In this document: piece by piece, positions 1-10,491 of the stretch
How the letters are laid out: each line of letters opens with the position of its first letter
Numbering within the stretch: the stretch's first letter is position 1
Origin: Psychrobacter sp. 4Dc
GTDB taxonomy: Bacteria; Pseudomonadota; Gammaproteobacteria; Pseudomonadales; Moraxellaceae
Reading direction: 5' to 3'
Length of the DNA: 54,464 nt
NCBI RefSeq assembly: GCF_002836715.1
Contig: NZ_PJAT01000084.1
Span: forward strand, 1-54,464
Translations under genes and position numbers: made by a program
Notes under the pieces: model-generated
What the model saw: only the letters and a program-made list of their open reading frames with translations
The model's database searches: none
Told to the model about the DNA's origin: nothing

Positions 1-489
1 ATCATCTATAAATAAGTCGCATTTTTGGTTTTCTTTAAAAATAAATTTGTATTCACTATCATGTATATTTAAAATTAACTCTTTTGCCACTGTCTTTTTA
101 TTAGTTTCAGTTACTCCAACCTTTACCGTTATAAGTATGTATTCAGAACTTATTTTTCTAGTTCTTGGCCAATCAAATGGATATGTATGGCTCAAATAAT
201 CTGGAATTTTAAGATCAAACTTAAAATCAAAATAAATAATATTCTTTTTGCTGTCAAACTTCTTTGCTTCTGAGAAAGCACCAAAATCTACATAAGAGCT
301 ATACCATAATATAGGTCCAGTAGTATTTGATTCTACGGATTGTCTTAATAAAGGTAAGCTACGTAAAAAAGAGCTTTTACCACTACTATTTTTCCCTATT
401 AAGACAGTTAAAGGCTTTAAATCTACATAGGGTGAATGGTCATCGTCTGCAAAACTCCGTAAATTTCTAAGCCTAATTGACTGTAACAT
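1..489 (-). CDS. AAA family ATPase, 5' part only (runs off left edge)
   Basis: The reading frame starts at an ATG (complement of 487-489) and stays open for 163 codons to the window edge, so the C-terminal part is not visible. The N-terminus begins MLQSIRLRNLRSF, followed near residue 40 by a Walker A loop, GKNSSGKSS. This is typical of the SMC/OLD/RecF-like AAA ATPases that open with a strand, a short charged stretch and the P-loop. No Walker B motif or effector domain can be seen. Such stand-alone ATPases are often linked to DNA metabolism or to phage defence with a nuclease partner. Which applies here cannot be told, because the partner gene would lie to the left. Family assignment is solid; function is open. 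Confidence 0.8.
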   Translation of the reverse strand, partial: MLQSIRLRNLRSFADDDHSPYVDLKPLTVLIGKNSSGKSSFLRSLPLLRQSVESNTTGPILWYSSYVDFGAFSEAKKFDSKKNIIYFDFKFDLKIPDYLSHTYPFDWPRTRKISSEYILITVKVGVTETNKKTVAKELILNIHDSEYKFIFKENQKCDLFIDD

Positions 490-610
490 TCTGTTGTCTC
501 AATAGAATAAAATTATATTTTGTAATATATCATATCAATAATTAATTGGTATGATGTTTCGATTTAACATGCTTAATTTGAGATAAAGCTAAATATCTGT
601 AATGCGTGGC

Positions 611-644
611 AAAAAAAGGCCTGGATCAAGGTCAGACCTTTTTT
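611..644 (-). terminator. rho-independent terminator downstream of dppF
   Basis: An AAAAAAGG / CCTTTTTT stem encloses a loop of about 17 bases and gives a T-run on either strand. It lies about 75 bp beyond the dppF stop in the direction of dpp transcription. It can also serve as a barrier in the other direction. Confidence 0.6.
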
Positions 645-719
645 GGTTGTAGCCAATTCCCTAAATGTCGCGGTGTGGTAAATATTGATTAGTTGTTAAC
701 CATCTTAACCTTAATCACC

Positions 720-1691
720 TTAACCATATATCTCTTCTAAACGTAAACAAGCAACCAATCGACCGTCCCATTCGCGCAGTTGTGGCTCTACCTCGCTGCA
801 TTGCTGCTTGGCATAGGGGCAGCGTTTATGTAGCGCACATCCACTTGGTGGATTGAGCGGACTTGGTAGCTCACCTTGTAGGGTCAAATCATTTTTGTGG
901 CCATTTACCGTTGGGGCAGCAGCCAATAACGCGATGGTATAGGGATGTTTTGGTGCATTATAAATCGCTTCTTTGGAGCCGTGCTCAACAGCTTGACCTA
1001 GATACATCACCATTACATCATCAGCGACGTGGCGTACGACGGATAGATTGTGCGAGATAAAGACGTAAGCGGTGCGATACTCATCCTGCAAATCCATAAA
1101 TAGGTTTAGAACCTGCGCTTGGATTGATACATCGAGTGCGGAAGTCGGTTCATCAGCGACGACGATTTTAGGGTTGAGCATCATCGCGCGGGCGAGGGCA
1201 ATACGTTGGCGCTGTCCACCCGAAAACATATGCGGATAACGACCAGCGTGTTCGGGTCGTAGACCGACATGTCTCATCATCTCGTTGATTTTTTCACGCT
1301 TTTCCTCTTTAGACAGTTTGGTATGGATATCCAATGGTTCTGTCAATTGATAGCCAATGGTATGACGCGGATTTAAGCTGCCATAAGGGTTTTGAAAGAC
1401 CATTTGAATTTCAGTACGCAACTCTTTTAGCGCTTTTCTACTATAGCCGGTGGTGCCTTCATCATTGATAAATAGCTCGCCATGTGTGGGCGCTTCAATC
1501 AGCGTCAACTGGCGGGCAAGGGTGGATTTTCCGCAGCCTGATTCGCCAACGACGGCCAATGTCTTGCCAGCTTCAAGCTCGAATGAGACGCCATTGAGCG
1601 CTTTCACGTAAGCCTTTGCTTTGCCCAGACCTTGTGATACGGGGTAATGCTTGTGTAGATTGTCTGCTTTTAGGACCACTTTATTACTCAT
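720..1691 (-). CDS. dppF: Dipeptide/oligopeptide ABC transporter ATP-binding protein DppF-type
   Basis: Cytoplasmic ATPase subunit of a peptide importer, 323 residues. Walker A (GESGCGKST) is at about residues 49-57, the Q-loop glutamine at about 100, the ABC signature SGGQRQR at about 157-163 and Walker B (IVVADEP) at about 176-182. The C-terminus holds the cysteine-containing oligopeptide/dipeptide ABC tail ([10 protein letters not shown]), characteristic of DppD/DppF/OppD/OppF. The start overlaps the stop of the preceding dppD by 4 bp, which suggests translational coupling. It is the last gene of the five-gene dpp operon. Substrate class (di- or oligopeptides) is inferred from family and operon order; the exact ligand is unknown. 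Confidence 0.93.
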   Translation of the reverse strand: MSNKVVLKADNLHKHYPVSQGLGKAKAYVKALNGVSFELEAGKTLAVVGESGCGKSTLARQLTLIEAPTHGELFINDEGTTGYSRKALKELRTEIQMVFQNPYGSLNPRHTIGYQLTEPLDIHTKLSKEEKREKINEMMRHVGLRPEHAGRYPHMFSGGQRQRIALARAMMLNPKIVVADEPTSALDVSIQAQVLNLFMDLQDEYRTAYVFISHNLSVVRHVADDVMVMYLGQAVEHGSKEAIYNAPKHPYTIALLAAAPTVNGHKNDLTLQGELPSPLNPPSGCALHKRCPYAKQQCSEVEPQLREWDGRLVACLRLEEIYG

Positions 1692-2755
1692 ATTTGTGAC
1701 TCCAGAGTAGCAGCGTGAGAGGGGTGAGAGGTAATATTAGAATCAATACAACGTACCTTGCCAGTAGGTGTATCTAAAATAGGCGGTGGTACTTCACAAG
1801 CGGACTCTTTATACGGGCAACGCGGAGACAGTAGGCAACCGCTTGGGCGATCGTATTGACTTGGAACGACCCCTGGTAAACTGTTTAGCCTATCTTGACC
1901 GATGGCTAATTCAGGGATGGCTTGTAGCAATGCTTCAGTATAAGGATGTGCAGGCTTTTGAAAAATCTCTGGCACGGTACTGGTTTCAACCACTTGTCCA
2001 GCATACATGACCGCGACATCGCGCGAGTTTTGCGCGACAAGGCCCAAATCGTGGGTAATTAATACCATTGCCATTTGTTTTTCGCGTTGTAATCTGCTCA
2101 GCAAATCCATGATCTGTGCTTGTACCGTGACATCGAGTGCGGTGGTTGGCTCATCTGCGATAAGCAGTTTTGGCTCACAAGCAATGGCCATCGCAATCAT
2201 AACCCGCTGACTCATACCGCCTGATAGCTGATGCGGATAGACTTTGAGACGGTTTTTGGCATCGGGCATTTCGACCAACTCTAGCAGTTCTAAGATGCGT
2301 GTTTGTACTGCTGCGCCTCGTAAACCAAGATGCTTGCGTAGCACTTCACCTAGCTGCATCTCAACCGTAAAGCTTGGATTTAGGCAAGACATCGCATTTT
2401 GAAAAATCATAGAGATGTCTTTACCAATGATGCCGCGTCTCTCTTTGGCTGACATACTGAGCATGTCTTTATTATCAAAGACCACTCGCTGTGCGCGAAC
2501 GGTCGCAGAAGGTGGTAATAGACCCATCAGCGCCATCATAGTGACCGATTTACCTGAGCCAGATTCGCCGACGACAGCGATGACTTCACCTTGGGTTATC
2601 TTTAAAGACACATCGTCGACTGCGCGAAAGGCACGCACCCCTTGTCCAAAAGTAACCGACAGGTTTTCGATATCTAGCAATAACGGAGAGTCTTTTGTTG
2701 ATGCACCATTCATAGACGTATGAGTGATAGGCGTATTAATTAATGGTTCAGTCAT
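1688..2755 (-). CDS. dppD: Dipeptide/oligopeptide ABC transporter ATP-binding protein DppD-type
   Basis: Second ATPase subunit of the peptide importer, 355 residues. Walker A GESGSGKS, signature LSGGMSQRV and Walker [13 protein letters not shown] are all intact. The C-terminal oligo_HPY-type tail has the usual cysteines (CLLSPRCPY...C...C). It has an N-terminal extension of about 20 residues ahead of the ABC domain compared with the Escherichia coli protein. It follows dppC by 1 bp and overlaps dppF by 4 bp, so the three genes are one transcription and translation unit. It is expected to form the ATPase heterodimer with DppF beneath the DppB/DppC channel. Confidence 0.93.
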   Translation of the reverse strand: MTEPLINTPITHTSMNGASTKDSPLLLDIENLSVTFGQGVRAFRAVDDVSLKITQGEVIAVVGESGSGKSVTMMALMGLLPPSATVRAQRVVFDNKDMLSMSAKERRGIIGKDISMIFQNAMSCLNPSFTVEMQLGEVLRKHLGLRGAAVQTRILELLELVEMPDAKNRLKVYPHQLSGGMSQRVMIAMAIACEPKLLIADEPTTALDVTVQAQIMDLLSRLQREKQMAMVLITHDLGLVAQNSRDVAVMYAGQVVETSTVPEIFQKPAHPYTEALLQAIPELAIGQDRLNSLPGVVPSQYDRPSGCLLSPRCPYKESACEVPPPILDTPTGKVRCIDSNITSHPSHAATLESQI

Positions 2756-2756
2756 C

Positions 2757-3671
2757 TTAGGTCACCTGCTTTAATTTAGGATCTAGCGCATCGCGTAAGC
2801 CATCACCAGTCAGGTTAATCGATAGTGCAGCCAAGAAAATAGCGACACCCGGCCAGATTGCTAGCCAAACATTACTTTGAATATATTGACGCGCCGTACC
2901 TAGCATCGCGCCCCATTCGGCATCAGGTGGCTGTACGCCAAAGCCTAGGAAACCAATCGCACCTGCTTCTAAAATAGCAGACGAGAAAATCATCGTTGCC
3001 TGTACGATAAGCGGTGCCATACAGTTGGGCAAAATGGTGATAAACAACAATCTGAGCACGCCAGCACCCATCACTTGTGAAGCAATGAAGTATTCTCGCT
3101 GTAGCTCTACCATCGCAGTCGCACGAGTTAACCGAATAAAAGGCGGCGTACAGACCAAAGCGATGGTAATAATAGTATTAGTCATAGATGGCCCTAAGAT
3201 AGCGGCAATGATGATGGCCAGTAGCAAGCTCGGATAGGACATTAAGATGTCATTGACCAACATGACGGCCTTGCCCCAGACCTTTGGCCAAAACGCAGCA
3301 CTTAGCCCAAGTGAAATACCAACCAACATCGCAAGAGTCGTGGCGCTCAGACCGATAAACAATGAGTAACGCGCGCCATACATCACCCGGGACAGCGTAT
3401 CTCGACCAGCATCATCAGTGCCTAGCCAAAACATCGCATTGCCGCCATCTAAAAAGGCAGGCGGCAATTGCTCTTGACCAGTGAACAGCTCGTAAGGATC
3501 ATGAGGCGCAATAGCAGGCGCGAGTATGGCAACAAGAACCATCAATGCCAGTACAATAAAACCAATCACGGCGCCTTTGTTTCGGCAGAACGTCGATAAA
3601 AATAGCTGCCAAGATGACGGCGGTATGGCTGCCATCAGATTGACATCAGAGGGGAGAACAGAAGGCTTCAT
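2757..3671 (-). CDS. dppC: Dipeptide ABC transporter permease DppC
   Basis: Inner-membrane permease, about 304 residues, with an N-terminal OppC-type segment and a binding-protein-dependent transport domain of six predicted helices. The EAA-like coupling loop is visible around [15 protein letters not shown]. An ATG two codons upstream (3677) is possible. I prefer 3671 because an AGGAA ribosome-binding sequence sits 7 bases before it and directly abuts the other ATG. The gene is separated from dppB by a 127-bp AT-rich gap that contains no evident gene. It pairs with DppB to form the translocation pore. Confidence 0.92.
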   Translation of the reverse strand: MKPSVLPSDVNLMAAIPPSSWQLFLSTFCRNKGAVIGFIVLALMVLVAILAPAIAPHDPYELFTGQEQLPPAFLDGGNAMFWLGTDDAGRDTLSRVMYGARYSLFIGLSATTLAMLVGISLGLSAAFWPKVWGKAVMLVNDILMSYPSLLLAIIIAAILGPSMTNTIITIALVCTPPFIRLTRATAMVELQREYFIASQVMGAGVLRLLFITILPNCMAPLIVQATMIFSSAILEAGAIGFLGFGVQPPDAEWGAMLGTARQYIQSNVWLAIWPGVAIFLAALSINLTGDGLRDALDPKLKQVT

Positions 3672-3804
3672 GAGCATTTCCTATAGTGGCTAGCGCAGTG
3701 ACATTTTTTAGAATCTTATTCATAAAAAAGTACTAAGCATTGCTAAAACTTCACTTGAGCGCTAATCATCACTATTTATAATGTGAGTATTTATTAATGT
3801 TAAA

Positions 3805-4821
3805 TTAAGAAGTATGGCGAATACGTGGATTGATCAGACCATACAAAATATCAATAAATAAACTAACCAAAATCAGAGCGGTGGCGACCAATAAAATACC
3901 ATTTTGTACAATAGGATAATCACGAGTGAAAAACCCATCGAGTAGCCAATTACCAACGCCTGGCCAACTAAAGATGGTCTCGGTAATAATGGCACCTGCA
4001 AGCAATGTCGCCATCTGTAGGCCGACGACCGTAACCACAGTAATCAAGGCGTTACGCATTACGTGGACCAGTATCACTCGGCGTGGAGATAAGCCTTTGG
4101 CTCGCGCTGTACGCACATAGTCCTCATCCAATACCTCTAGCATCGCAGAGCGTGTCATCCGCGCAATCATCGCTAACGGAATGGTCGATAAGGCGATAGA
4201 GGGTAAGATAAAGTGTTTGACCACGTTCCAAAACGCGCCAGGCTCTCCTGAGCTTAGTGAGCCGAGTAACCATGACCCATACAGTGGTTGCACATCTAAA
4301 AACTGTGCGACAGATATCACCCCAGCGACGGGCAGGAGACCTAAATAATGAGCGAAGATACCAGTCAGGATGGGACCTAATAAATAGATAGGCATAGAGT
4401 AGCCTGCCAACGCGCCTGACATTAGGGTGTAATCAATCCATGTACCACGGCGCAAGGCAGCAAAGATGCCTAAGCTAACACCAATGACACTAGCGATAAC
4501 AATAGCGCATAACGCCAATTCTAGAGTAGGAACAAAATGGGCAAAAAAGTCTTGTAGTACGGGCGTACGAGTACGAAAGGACTGACCGAAATCACCCGTT
4601 AGGATGCCAGTCAAATAATCCCAATACTGGGCAACGAGCGGTTTGTCTAATCCTAGCCTTTCTAGGGCACGAGCATGTAGCTCGGGATCGACCATACGCT
4701 CGCCCATCATAATCTCTACCGCATCTCCAGGTACGAGACGAATCAGAGTAAAAGTGGATAGCGTTAGGCCAAGATAGACGGGTATTAAAATGGCAATACG
4801 ACGCAGAATATAAAGTAGCAT
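3805..4821 (-). CDS. dppB: Dipeptide ABC transporter permease DppB
   Basis: Inner-membrane permease of 338 residues. It opens with the classic DppB/OppB N-terminus (MLLYILRRIAILIPVYLGLT) and has a large periplasmic region before the permease helices. The coupling motif near residue 235-260 reads YVRTARAKGLSPRRVILVHV, an intact EAA loop. It forms the pore with DppC. It lies 195 bp downstream of the binding-protein gene dppA, and a stable hairpin sits in that gap, a common way to express the binding protein in excess over the membrane subunits. Confidence 0.93.
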   Translation of the reverse strand: MLLYILRRIAILIPVYLGLTLSTFTLIRLVPGDAVEIMMGERMVDPELHARALERLGLDKPLVAQYWDYLTGILTGDFGQSFRTRTPVLQDFFAHFVPTLELALCAIVIASVIGVSLGIFAALRRGTWIDYTLMSGALAGYSMPIYLLGPILTGIFAHYLGLLPVAGVISVAQFLDVQPLYGSWLLGSLSSGEPGAFWNVVKHFILPSIALSTIPLAMIARMTRSAMLEVLDEDYVRTARAKGLSPRRVILVHVMRNALITVVTVVGLQMATLLAGAIITETIFSWPGVGNWLLDGFFTRDYPIVQNGILLVATALILVSLFIDILYGLINPRIRHTS

Positions 4822-4914
4822 GGGCTGCTCAATAGTTATGGTTCAATGATTAGAGTATTAGCGATGATGAAGAGATCCGTGACAAAGCGCTTAATTCATA
4901 TTGTTCATATCATT

Positions 4915-4962
4915 TATATAAATTCGGCTGGAGCAGAGTATCTGACCCAGCCGCACTTATAT
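4915..4962 (-). promoter_or_regulatory. intercistronic hairpin between dppA and dppB
   Basis: CGGCTGG (4925-4931) and CCAGCCG (4947-4953) form a GC-rich stem. AT-rich pairing (TATATAA with TTATAT) extends it outward to about 48 bp in total. There is no T-run, so it looks more like an mRNA-stabilising or attenuating hairpin after dppA than a full terminator. Confidence 0.55.
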
Positions 4963-5016
4963 GAATGAATAAAATGAATAAATTGCTTACGTCGTAACGG
5001 AATTAATCAGTCAAGG

Positions 5017-6657
5017 TTATTCAACTTTTACACCATCGAAGCGTATTGAGCCAAGTGGGCTGATTTTATAATCGACAACGTTTGGTGCGGTGAATACGGT
5101 CACTACCGAGTGTGCCATTGTTGTCCAAGGAAGCTGCTCTTTGAATATCTGCTGAGCTTGCTCATATTCACTGACACGCTCATCTTGATTGTTAATCTGA
5201 CGGGCATTGGTCACCAAATTATCGAAGTCTTTGTTACACCAGCGCGAGTAGTTGTTACCACCGACCGCGTCACAAGATAATAACGAACCAAGCCAGTTGT
5301 CTGGATCACCATTATCGCCAGTCCAACCTGCTAGAATGACATCAGGCTCGCCTTTAGCAGCGCGTTTTAGGTACTCGCCCCACTCATAAGTCACAAGTTT
5401 GGTATCGACGCCAATCTTCGCCCAATCGGCTTGTAGCATTTCAGCCATTAGCTTGGCATTTGGGTTGTACGGACGCTGAACTGGCATATACCACAGATTG
5501 ATAGAAAGATTATCCGCGCCAGCTTCTTTGATCAGTGCTTTTGCCTTTTCGACGTCGTAAGGCGCATCTTTAAGTGACTCATCATAGCCCCACTGCGTTG
5601 GCGGCATTGGGTTGGTTGCCTTGAGGCCTTCGCTCTGATAAACCGCATTGATAATAGCGTCTTTGTTGATCGCCATATCTAATGCTTGACGCACTTTAAG
5701 ATCGCTCAGTTGAGGTTTTTCTACGTTATAACCGACATAGCCGACGTTGAAGCCAGGCTGATCCAGAACGGTGGCTTTACCTGATTTTTTAACAGATTCG
5801 ATTTCGGCAGGTTTTGGATAAGCGGACACATGACATTCGCCAGCTTGCACTTTTTGGGCACGGACTGCTGAGTCTTTAGTGATGACAAACACTAGGTTGT
5901 CGATATAGATGTCGTCTTTGTTCCAATAATCTGGGTTTTTGGTATAACGAATTTGCGCGTCTTTTTGATATGAGGTAAAGACGAAAGGTCCAGTACCGAC
6001 TGGCTTAGTATTGATATCAGCAGCATTGCCAGAGGCTAGCAATTGATCTGCGTACTCAGCAGAACCAATATAAGCAAAAGGCATCGCTAGGTTCTGTAGA
6101 AACGGCGCATTGGTTTCGCTAAGGGTGATTTTCACCGTATAGTCGTCAACCTTTTCGATACTAGAGATAATATCAGGTAGTCCCATGCCGACTGAATATG
6201 GGAATTCAGCAGGATAAGCTTTGTTAAATTCAAAGTCTGGGTCAGTGATACGTTCTAGCGTAAAGATAATGTCATCCGCGTTGAAATCGCGAGTTGGAGT
6301 AAAGTAATCAGTTGTACCGAATTTAACCCCTTTGCGTAGATTAAAGGTATAAGTCTTGCCGTCTTCGCTAATATCCCAACTCTCAGCAAGTCCTGGCTGA
6401 ATCTCAGTCTCTGCTCTTTTGAATTCTACCAAGCCATTATAAATAGGGAAGGCACTCGCATCAAAATCTGTACCTGAAGTATATTGCGCTGGATCGAATC
6501 CAGCAGGGCTACCTTCTGAGCAATAGAGCAATGTTTTAGCGGCTTTGGCATCTGAGCTAGCAGCAGAATCGTCGGTGGTTTTGTTGTCTCCACTACAGGC
6601 GCTGATACCTAAGACAAACGTCGCCAACATCGTAAGTTTGAAGAGTGATTTTTGCAT
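5017..6657 (-). CDS. dppA: Peptide ABC transporter substrate-binding lipoprotein DppA-type
   Basis: Extracytoplasmic solute-binding protein family 5, 546 residues. The N-terminus is a lipoprotein signal peptide ending in the lipobox GISAC, so the mature protein begins at Cys21 and is probably anchored by lipid, unlike the free periplasmic DppA of E. coli. The SBP_bac_5 features are clear: an early FDPAQYTSGTD-like segment, SGKTYTFNLRKGVKFG, and a C-terminal half with the domain-closing LAGWTGDNGDPDN segment similar to DppA. It heads the dpp operon. Its ribosome-binding site sits in a small hairpin (see 6659-6675). The substrate is likely short peptides; nickel or haem cannot be excluded from sequence alone. 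Confidence 0.92.
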   Translation of the reverse strand: MQKSLFKLTMLATFVLGISACSGDNKTTDDSAASSDAKAAKTLLYCSEGSPAGFDPAQYTSGTDFDASAFPIYNGLVEFKRAETEIQPGLAESWDISEDGKTYTFNLRKGVKFGTTDYFTPTRDFNADDIIFTLERITDPDFEFNKAYPAEFPYSVGMGLPDIISSIEKVDDYTVKITLSETNAPFLQNLAMPFAYIGSAEYADQLLASGNAADINTKPVGTGPFVFTSYQKDAQIRYTKNPDYWNKDDIYIDNLVFVITKDSAVRAQKVQAGECHVSAYPKPAEIESVKKSGKATVLDQPGFNVGYVGYNVEKPQLSDLKVRQALDMAINKDAIINAVYQSEGLKATNPMPPTQWGYDESLKDAPYDVEKAKALIKEAGADNLSINLWYMPVQRPYNPNAKLMAEMLQADWAKIGVDTKLVTYEWGEYLKRAAKGEPDVILAGWTGDNGDPDNWLGSLLSCDAVGGNNYSRWCNKDFDNLVTNARQINNQDERVSEYEQAQQIFKEQLPWTTMAHSVVTVFTAPNVVDYKISPLGSIRFDGVKVE

Positions 6658-6658
6658 T

Positions 6659-6675
6659 ATTACATCCTATGTAAT
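6659..6675 (-). promoter_or_regulatory. hairpin carrying the dppA Shine-Dalgarno
   Basis: On the transcript strand ATTACAT and ATGTAAT form a perfect 7-bp inverted repeat with AGG as the loop. The start codon follows 1 base later. The only purine-rich ribosome-binding sequence (AGGA) is therefore loop plus first stem base, so folding could modulate translation of dppA. Confidence 0.45.
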
Positions 6676-7116
6676 GGTAGGTAGGTACTCATGTATCCAT
6701 ATGTTCGTACTCGATTATGAATACGATGAGAAAGCGTTTAGTGACCTCTAAAGCATCTATCTATAAAATGTTTCATATATACAAAATAAAACATATTAAA
6801 GGTTGTTATAACTTTAAATTATATAGATGGAAACTAAAAATATAAACAAGTCGTTCGAATATACTCTCTTAATCTGTGGTAATGCAAGCTATAAATAGAC
6901 TAATTTTGATAAAAAGTGCACGGTTTTGCCGTATTTAGCATCAATAAGATATTAAATACTAAATTCTATGGCTTTATGTTTGTTAATTTTCAATAGCAAA
7001 GAGACATACCTTTAAATTGCTAGCCAGTTACAATTTTACTAATTGTAAACAATTAGAAATGATAAAGTTATGTCTCTTTAAAGCAATCAGCTATAAGCAG
7101 TTTGCCCAATACAGCA
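6676..7116. other. AT-rich intergenic region with an 82-bp inverted-repeat element
   Basis: No gene is seen. The right part holds a perfect 11-bp inverted repeat, AAAGAGACATA (6998-7008) and TATGTCTCTTT (7069-7079). Weaker pairing continues inward, and a second small palindrome lies around AATTGTAAACAATT. It lies just past the GMC dehydrogenase stop and may act as its transcript end. The left part should contain the dppA promoter, but no site is convincing. Confidence 0.5.
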
Positions 7117-8745
7117 TCAAATAGGGCCATGATTCGCCTTAATGAGATCGGCCATTTTTTCGGCAATCATAATAGTTGGCGCATTGGTATTGGCGCTAAT
7201 AAGCGTTGGCATCACTGATGCATCGATGACTCGCAATCCGCTCACACCTCGTACCTTTAATTCCAAATCAACCACAGAGCTGTCATCTGAGCCCATGCGG
7301 CAAGTGCCTACTGGGTGATAGATGGTATCTGACTTATTTCTGATATAGCCGAGCATGCCGTCTTTTTCGAGGTAAGGGGCAGGGTAGTCTTCAGTAATGT
7401 ACTTAGCGAGTGCAGACTCTTGCATGATGGCGCGAGTACGCTCGGCACCGGCAACCATATACTCTACATCTTTTGGATGCGACAGATAGTTTGGATCGAT
7501 CAAGACAGCATCGGAGGGGTCGGCTGAGTCCAGTCGTACAGTGCCTCGACTTTCAGGCCGTAAGTAGCAACTGTGACAAGAGACAGCAAATCCGCGTCTG
7601 AGATCGCGACCGTGCTCTATCACGCGCGAGATGACAAAGTGCAGCTGTGTATTTGGCCACTCCTTTGGGTCATCACCGACGCTAAAGAACGCACCTGCTT
7701 CTGCATAGTTGGTAGACAGCAGCCCTGTACCGTCTTTTCTCCACTGCCGAATGCTTTTGGTCAATGTCGAAATCGATGCCATGCCAATACCGATGACGTC
7801 AGTAGTATTGACCTCGTAATCAAAGACGACGTCTAAGTGATCCTGCAAATTACCACCGACTTCAGGTGCATCTACTACCACATCGATACCATGAGACTGC
7901 AAATGCTCTGCAGGGCCAATACCTGAGAGCATCAGGACTTTGGGCGAACCAAATGCGCCACCTGATAGTAGGACTTCATGACGCGCCGTGACAGTATGTT
8001 CGACACCGTCTTTTTCGTAGACGACGCCTGTCGCTTGATTGTCTTCGATAATGACGCGGTTAGCCTGCGCATGAGTGATGACAGTTAGGTTGGAGCGGTT
8101 TTGGACAGGATGTAGATAGGCGGCCGCGGCAGAGCAGCGTTGGCCTTGTTTTTCACCATGGAAATGAGTGACTTGATACAATCCTGTACCGTCTTGCTTT
8201 TCGCTATTAAAGTCGGTGTTATGATCTAGGCCATTGGCAATCGCAGCTTCTACGAATGCTTTTGAGATGTCTCGTGGACTGAGTAGGTCGCTAACATGCA
8301 GCGGCCCGCTATCGCCATGTAGGTCATCGCTACCACGAACGTTATTTTCAGCTTTGATAAAGTAGGGAAGTACATCGTCAAATCCCCAGCCAGTACAGCC
8401 TTGCTCTACCCAACGTTCATAATCTAGCTTACTACCACGCGTATAGATCATGGCATTGATAGCTGATGAGCCGCCCAGACATTGTCCACGTGGCTGAAAA
8501 CCTTTACGGTTATTAAGGTGCTCTTGCGGGGTGGTGTGAAAGCACCAGTTGTTCAGTTTGAGCGGTTTGCCAGGAACCATCAGAATAAGTCCAGCAGGCA
8601 CACGTACTGCTAGATCTTTGCCATCACCGCCGTACTCTAATAAGCAGACACTGATATCTGGGTTTTCAGTGAGACGGCTGGCAAGCACGCAACCTGCTGA
8701 TCCACCACCGACGATGACATAGTCAAATGTTGTGTCAAATTCCAT
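7117..8745 (-). CDS. GMC-family alcohol dehydrogenase, AlkJ-like
   Basis: FAD flavoprotein of 542 residues. The N-terminal dinucleotide fold reads [19 protein letters not shown]. The first GMC signature is [21 protein letters not shown] at about residue 85-105. The second is [18 protein letters not shown]. The C-terminal catalytic region has [10 protein letters not shown] and the flavin-contacting [12 protein letters not shown]. It resembles Pseudomonas AlkJ and related quinone-linked, membrane-associated alcohol dehydrogenases more than BetA, which is present separately at 21203. An AAGGAA sequence lies at proper distance from the ATG. Placed beside AdhP-like and aldehyde dehydrogenase genes, it probably oxidises a primary alcohol to the aldehyde. 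Choline dehydrogenase is the main alternative annotation. Confidence 0.88.
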   Translation of the reverse strand: MEFDTTFDYVIVGGGSAGCVLASRLTENPDISVCLLEYGGDGKDLAVRVPAGLILMVPGKPLKLNNWCFHTTPQEHLNNRKGFQPRGQCLGGSSAINAMIYTRGSKLDYERWVEQGCTGWGFDDVLPYFIKAENNVRGSDDLHGDSGPLHVSDLLSPRDISKAFVEAAIANGLDHNTDFNSEKQDGTGLYQVTHFHGEKQGQRCSAAAAYLHPVQNRSNLTVITHAQANRVIIEDNQATGVVYEKDGVEHTVTARHEVLLSGGAFGSPKVLMLSGIGPAEHLQSHGIDVVVDAPEVGGNLQDHLDVVFDYEVNTTDVIGIGMASISTLTKSIRQWRKDGTGLLSTNYAEAGAFFSVGDDPKEWPNTQLHFVISRVIEHGRDLRRGFAVSCHSCYLRPESRGTVRLDSADPSDAVLIDPNYLSHPKDVEYMVAGAERTRAIMQESALAKYITEDYPAPYLEKDGMLGYIRNKSDTIYHPVGTCRMGSDDSSVVDLELKVRGVSGLRVIDASVMPTLISANTNAPTIMIAEKMADLIKANHGPI

Positions 8746-8935
8746 TTTATATTCCTTATAGCATCCATGCTCATCAAAATAGTTTACGCTTTACAGTAAC
8801 TATTATTTTGCTAAAATAATAAAATAAAAATGACTCTGCGGTATCTGTTTTCCCCAATATCATAGGACAAGCTAAGACTGTTATATTCGGTACATTAGGT
8901 AAGATTAATGCTACCTAGTTTTGCGTCAAACGTCC

Positions 8936-9262
8936 TTATATCGTACAGATTTCTGAGCGTACGATAAAGCGTTTGCCTTCAGGGATTTCTAACGAAAAAC
9001 TCGCACCGCGACCATTGACGACATCAATGGTCAAATCGGTATGCTGCCATAGATTGTATTGTGCGCGTCCCATATAAAATGGACAGTCAACAAGCTCACC
9101 AACCAGCACATCCTGACCGCCTACCTTAAACTCTCCTAATGGATAGCACATGGGCGAGCTACCATCGCAGCAGCCACCTGATTGATGAAACATCAGCTTT
9201 CCATGCTTGGACTTTAGTAGCTCAATCAACGCCTTACACGACTCTGTTGCTGCCAGTTTCAT
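8936..9262 (-). CDS. DUF779 family protein
   Basis: 108-residue cytoplasmic protein that begins MKLAATESC. I use the ATG at 9262 rather than one 8 codons upstream because a strong AAGGAG lies 6 bases before it. The family hallmark, FHQSGGCCDGSSPMCYP, is present, with a cysteine pair and a third cysteine that could bind metal. DUF779 genes are typically found next to NAD-dependent acetaldehyde (ExaC/AcoD-type) dehydrogenase genes, as here (10729-12255). Its biochemical role is unknown to me. It probably supports or regulates the aldehyde dehydrogenase. Confidence 0.85.
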   Translation of the reverse strand: MKLAATESCKALIELLKSKHGKLMFHQSGGCCDGSSPMCYPLGEFKVGGQDVLVGELVDCPFYMGRAQYNLWQHTDLTIDVVNGRGASFSLEIPEGKRFIVRSEICTI

Positions 9263-9338
9263 ATCATACTCCTTCTTATGGCCCATCCATGGTTTATATA
9301 ATTGCTCTCTAGTATCAGTATGCCACAGTCAAATCAAA

Positions 9339-9397
9339 AAGGTCGCATCATCTTCAGACACATCACAACTGGCATATGACTAAAAAGATACGACCTT
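9339..9397. other. imperfect inverted repeat between adhP and the DUF779 gene
   Basis: AAGGTCGCATC (9339-9349) and GATACGACCTT (9387-9397) pair over 10 of 11 positions around a 37-base loop. It could be a long-loop transcript end of adhP or a regulator site. No T-run is present. Confidence 0.35.
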
Positions 9398-9462
9398 CGG
9401 CTGATAATTGACAGTTGGAATAACTACGTAATAAGCTTATAACACTGTCATTTTACTATCCG

Positions 9463-10491
9463 TTATTGATTATAGTCGATGACGATACGACCTTCGATTT
9501 TGCCATTACGCATCCGCTCAAAAATATCATTGATGTTCTCTAACGGCTCAGCTTTGACGGTCGCTTTGACTTTGCCAGCCGCTGCCATATCTAGCGACTC
9601 TTGTAAGTCAAGACGTGTGCCAACGATAGAGCCGCGTATGGTGATACCATTGAGTACAGTATCAAAGATTGACACCGGGAAGTCGCCAGTGGGGAGTCCG
9701 TTACATACTAAAGTACCACCGCGACGTAACATGCTTAAGGCTTGATCAAAAGCTTTTGATGATACTGCAGTGACTAACACGCCATGAGCGCCACCGATTT
9801 CTTCTTGTAGCAACTCGCCTGGGTCTGTATTTTTGGCATTTACCGTCACTGTTGCCCCCAGCTTTTTGGCGAATTCAAGTTTTTCGTCATCAATATCAAC
9901 AGCAGCAACATTGAGCCCCATGGCAATGGCATATTGTACAGCCATGTGACCAAGGCCGCCGATACCTGAAATAACAACCCAGTCGCCTGGCTTGGTGTCG
10001 GTCATTTTAAGACCTTTATATACCGTGACGCCCGCACATAAAACAGGGGCAATCTCAATGGAGTCGACACTCTCAGGAATAATGCCAACATAGTTGGCAT
10101 CTGCAAGGACGTATTCTGCAAAGCTACCGTTCACTGAGTAACCAGAGTTTTCTTGCTTTTTACATAAGGTTTCCCAGCCACCCAAGCAATGCGTACAGTG
10201 ACCACAAGCAGAGTATAGCCATGGCACACCAACGCGATCACCTGCTTTGACATGAGTTACGCCGTCACCGACCGCCGTGATCACGCCAACACCTTCATGA
10301 CCTGGGATAAATGGCGGGCTTGGCTTAACAGGCCAGTCCCCCTCAACTGCATGTAAATCAGTATGACAGACGCCTGAGGCGTGCATTTTGACAACTATTT
10401 GCCCAGCACCTGCGGTTGGAATGTCGACTTCTTCGATTTTTAATTCTTGACCGAACTCATGTAATACAGCGGCTTTCATTTTGTTAGTCAT
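9463..10491 (-). CDS. adhP: Zinc-dependent alcohol dehydrogenase, AdhP-type
   Basis: Medium-chain NAD-dependent alcohol dehydrogenase of about 342 residues when started at [10 protein letters not shown]. An in-frame upstream ATG at 10554 exists, but a GAGAG ribosome-binding sequence and the family N-terminus favour 10491. The catalytic zinc ligands are in GVCHTDLHA and GHEGVGVI. The structural zinc lobe has C-X2-C-X2-C-X7-C ([16 protein letters not shown]). The NAD fold shows [13 protein letters not shown]. It oxidises ethanol or other primary alcohols, or reduces aldehydes. It is flanked by the DUF779 and aldehyde dehydrogenase genes on the same strand, consistent with ethanol to acetate oxidation. 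Confidence 0.92.
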   Translation of the reverse strand: MTNKMKAAVLHEFGQELKIEEVDIPTAGAGQIVVKMHASGVCHTDLHAVEGDWPVKPSPPFIPGHEGVGVITAVGDGVTHVKAGDRVGVPWLYSACGHCTHCLGGWETLCKKQENSGYSVNGSFAEYVLADANYVGIIPESVDSIEIAPVLCAGVTVYKGLKMTDTKPGDWVVISGIGGLGHMAVQYAIAMGLNVAAVDIDDEKLEFAKKLGATVTVNAKNTDPGELLQEEIGGAHGVLVTAVSSKAFDQALSMLRRGGTLVCNGLPTGDFPVSIFDTVLNGITIRGSIVGTRLDLQESLDMAAAGKVKATVKAEPLENINDIFERMRNGKIEGRIVIDYNQ

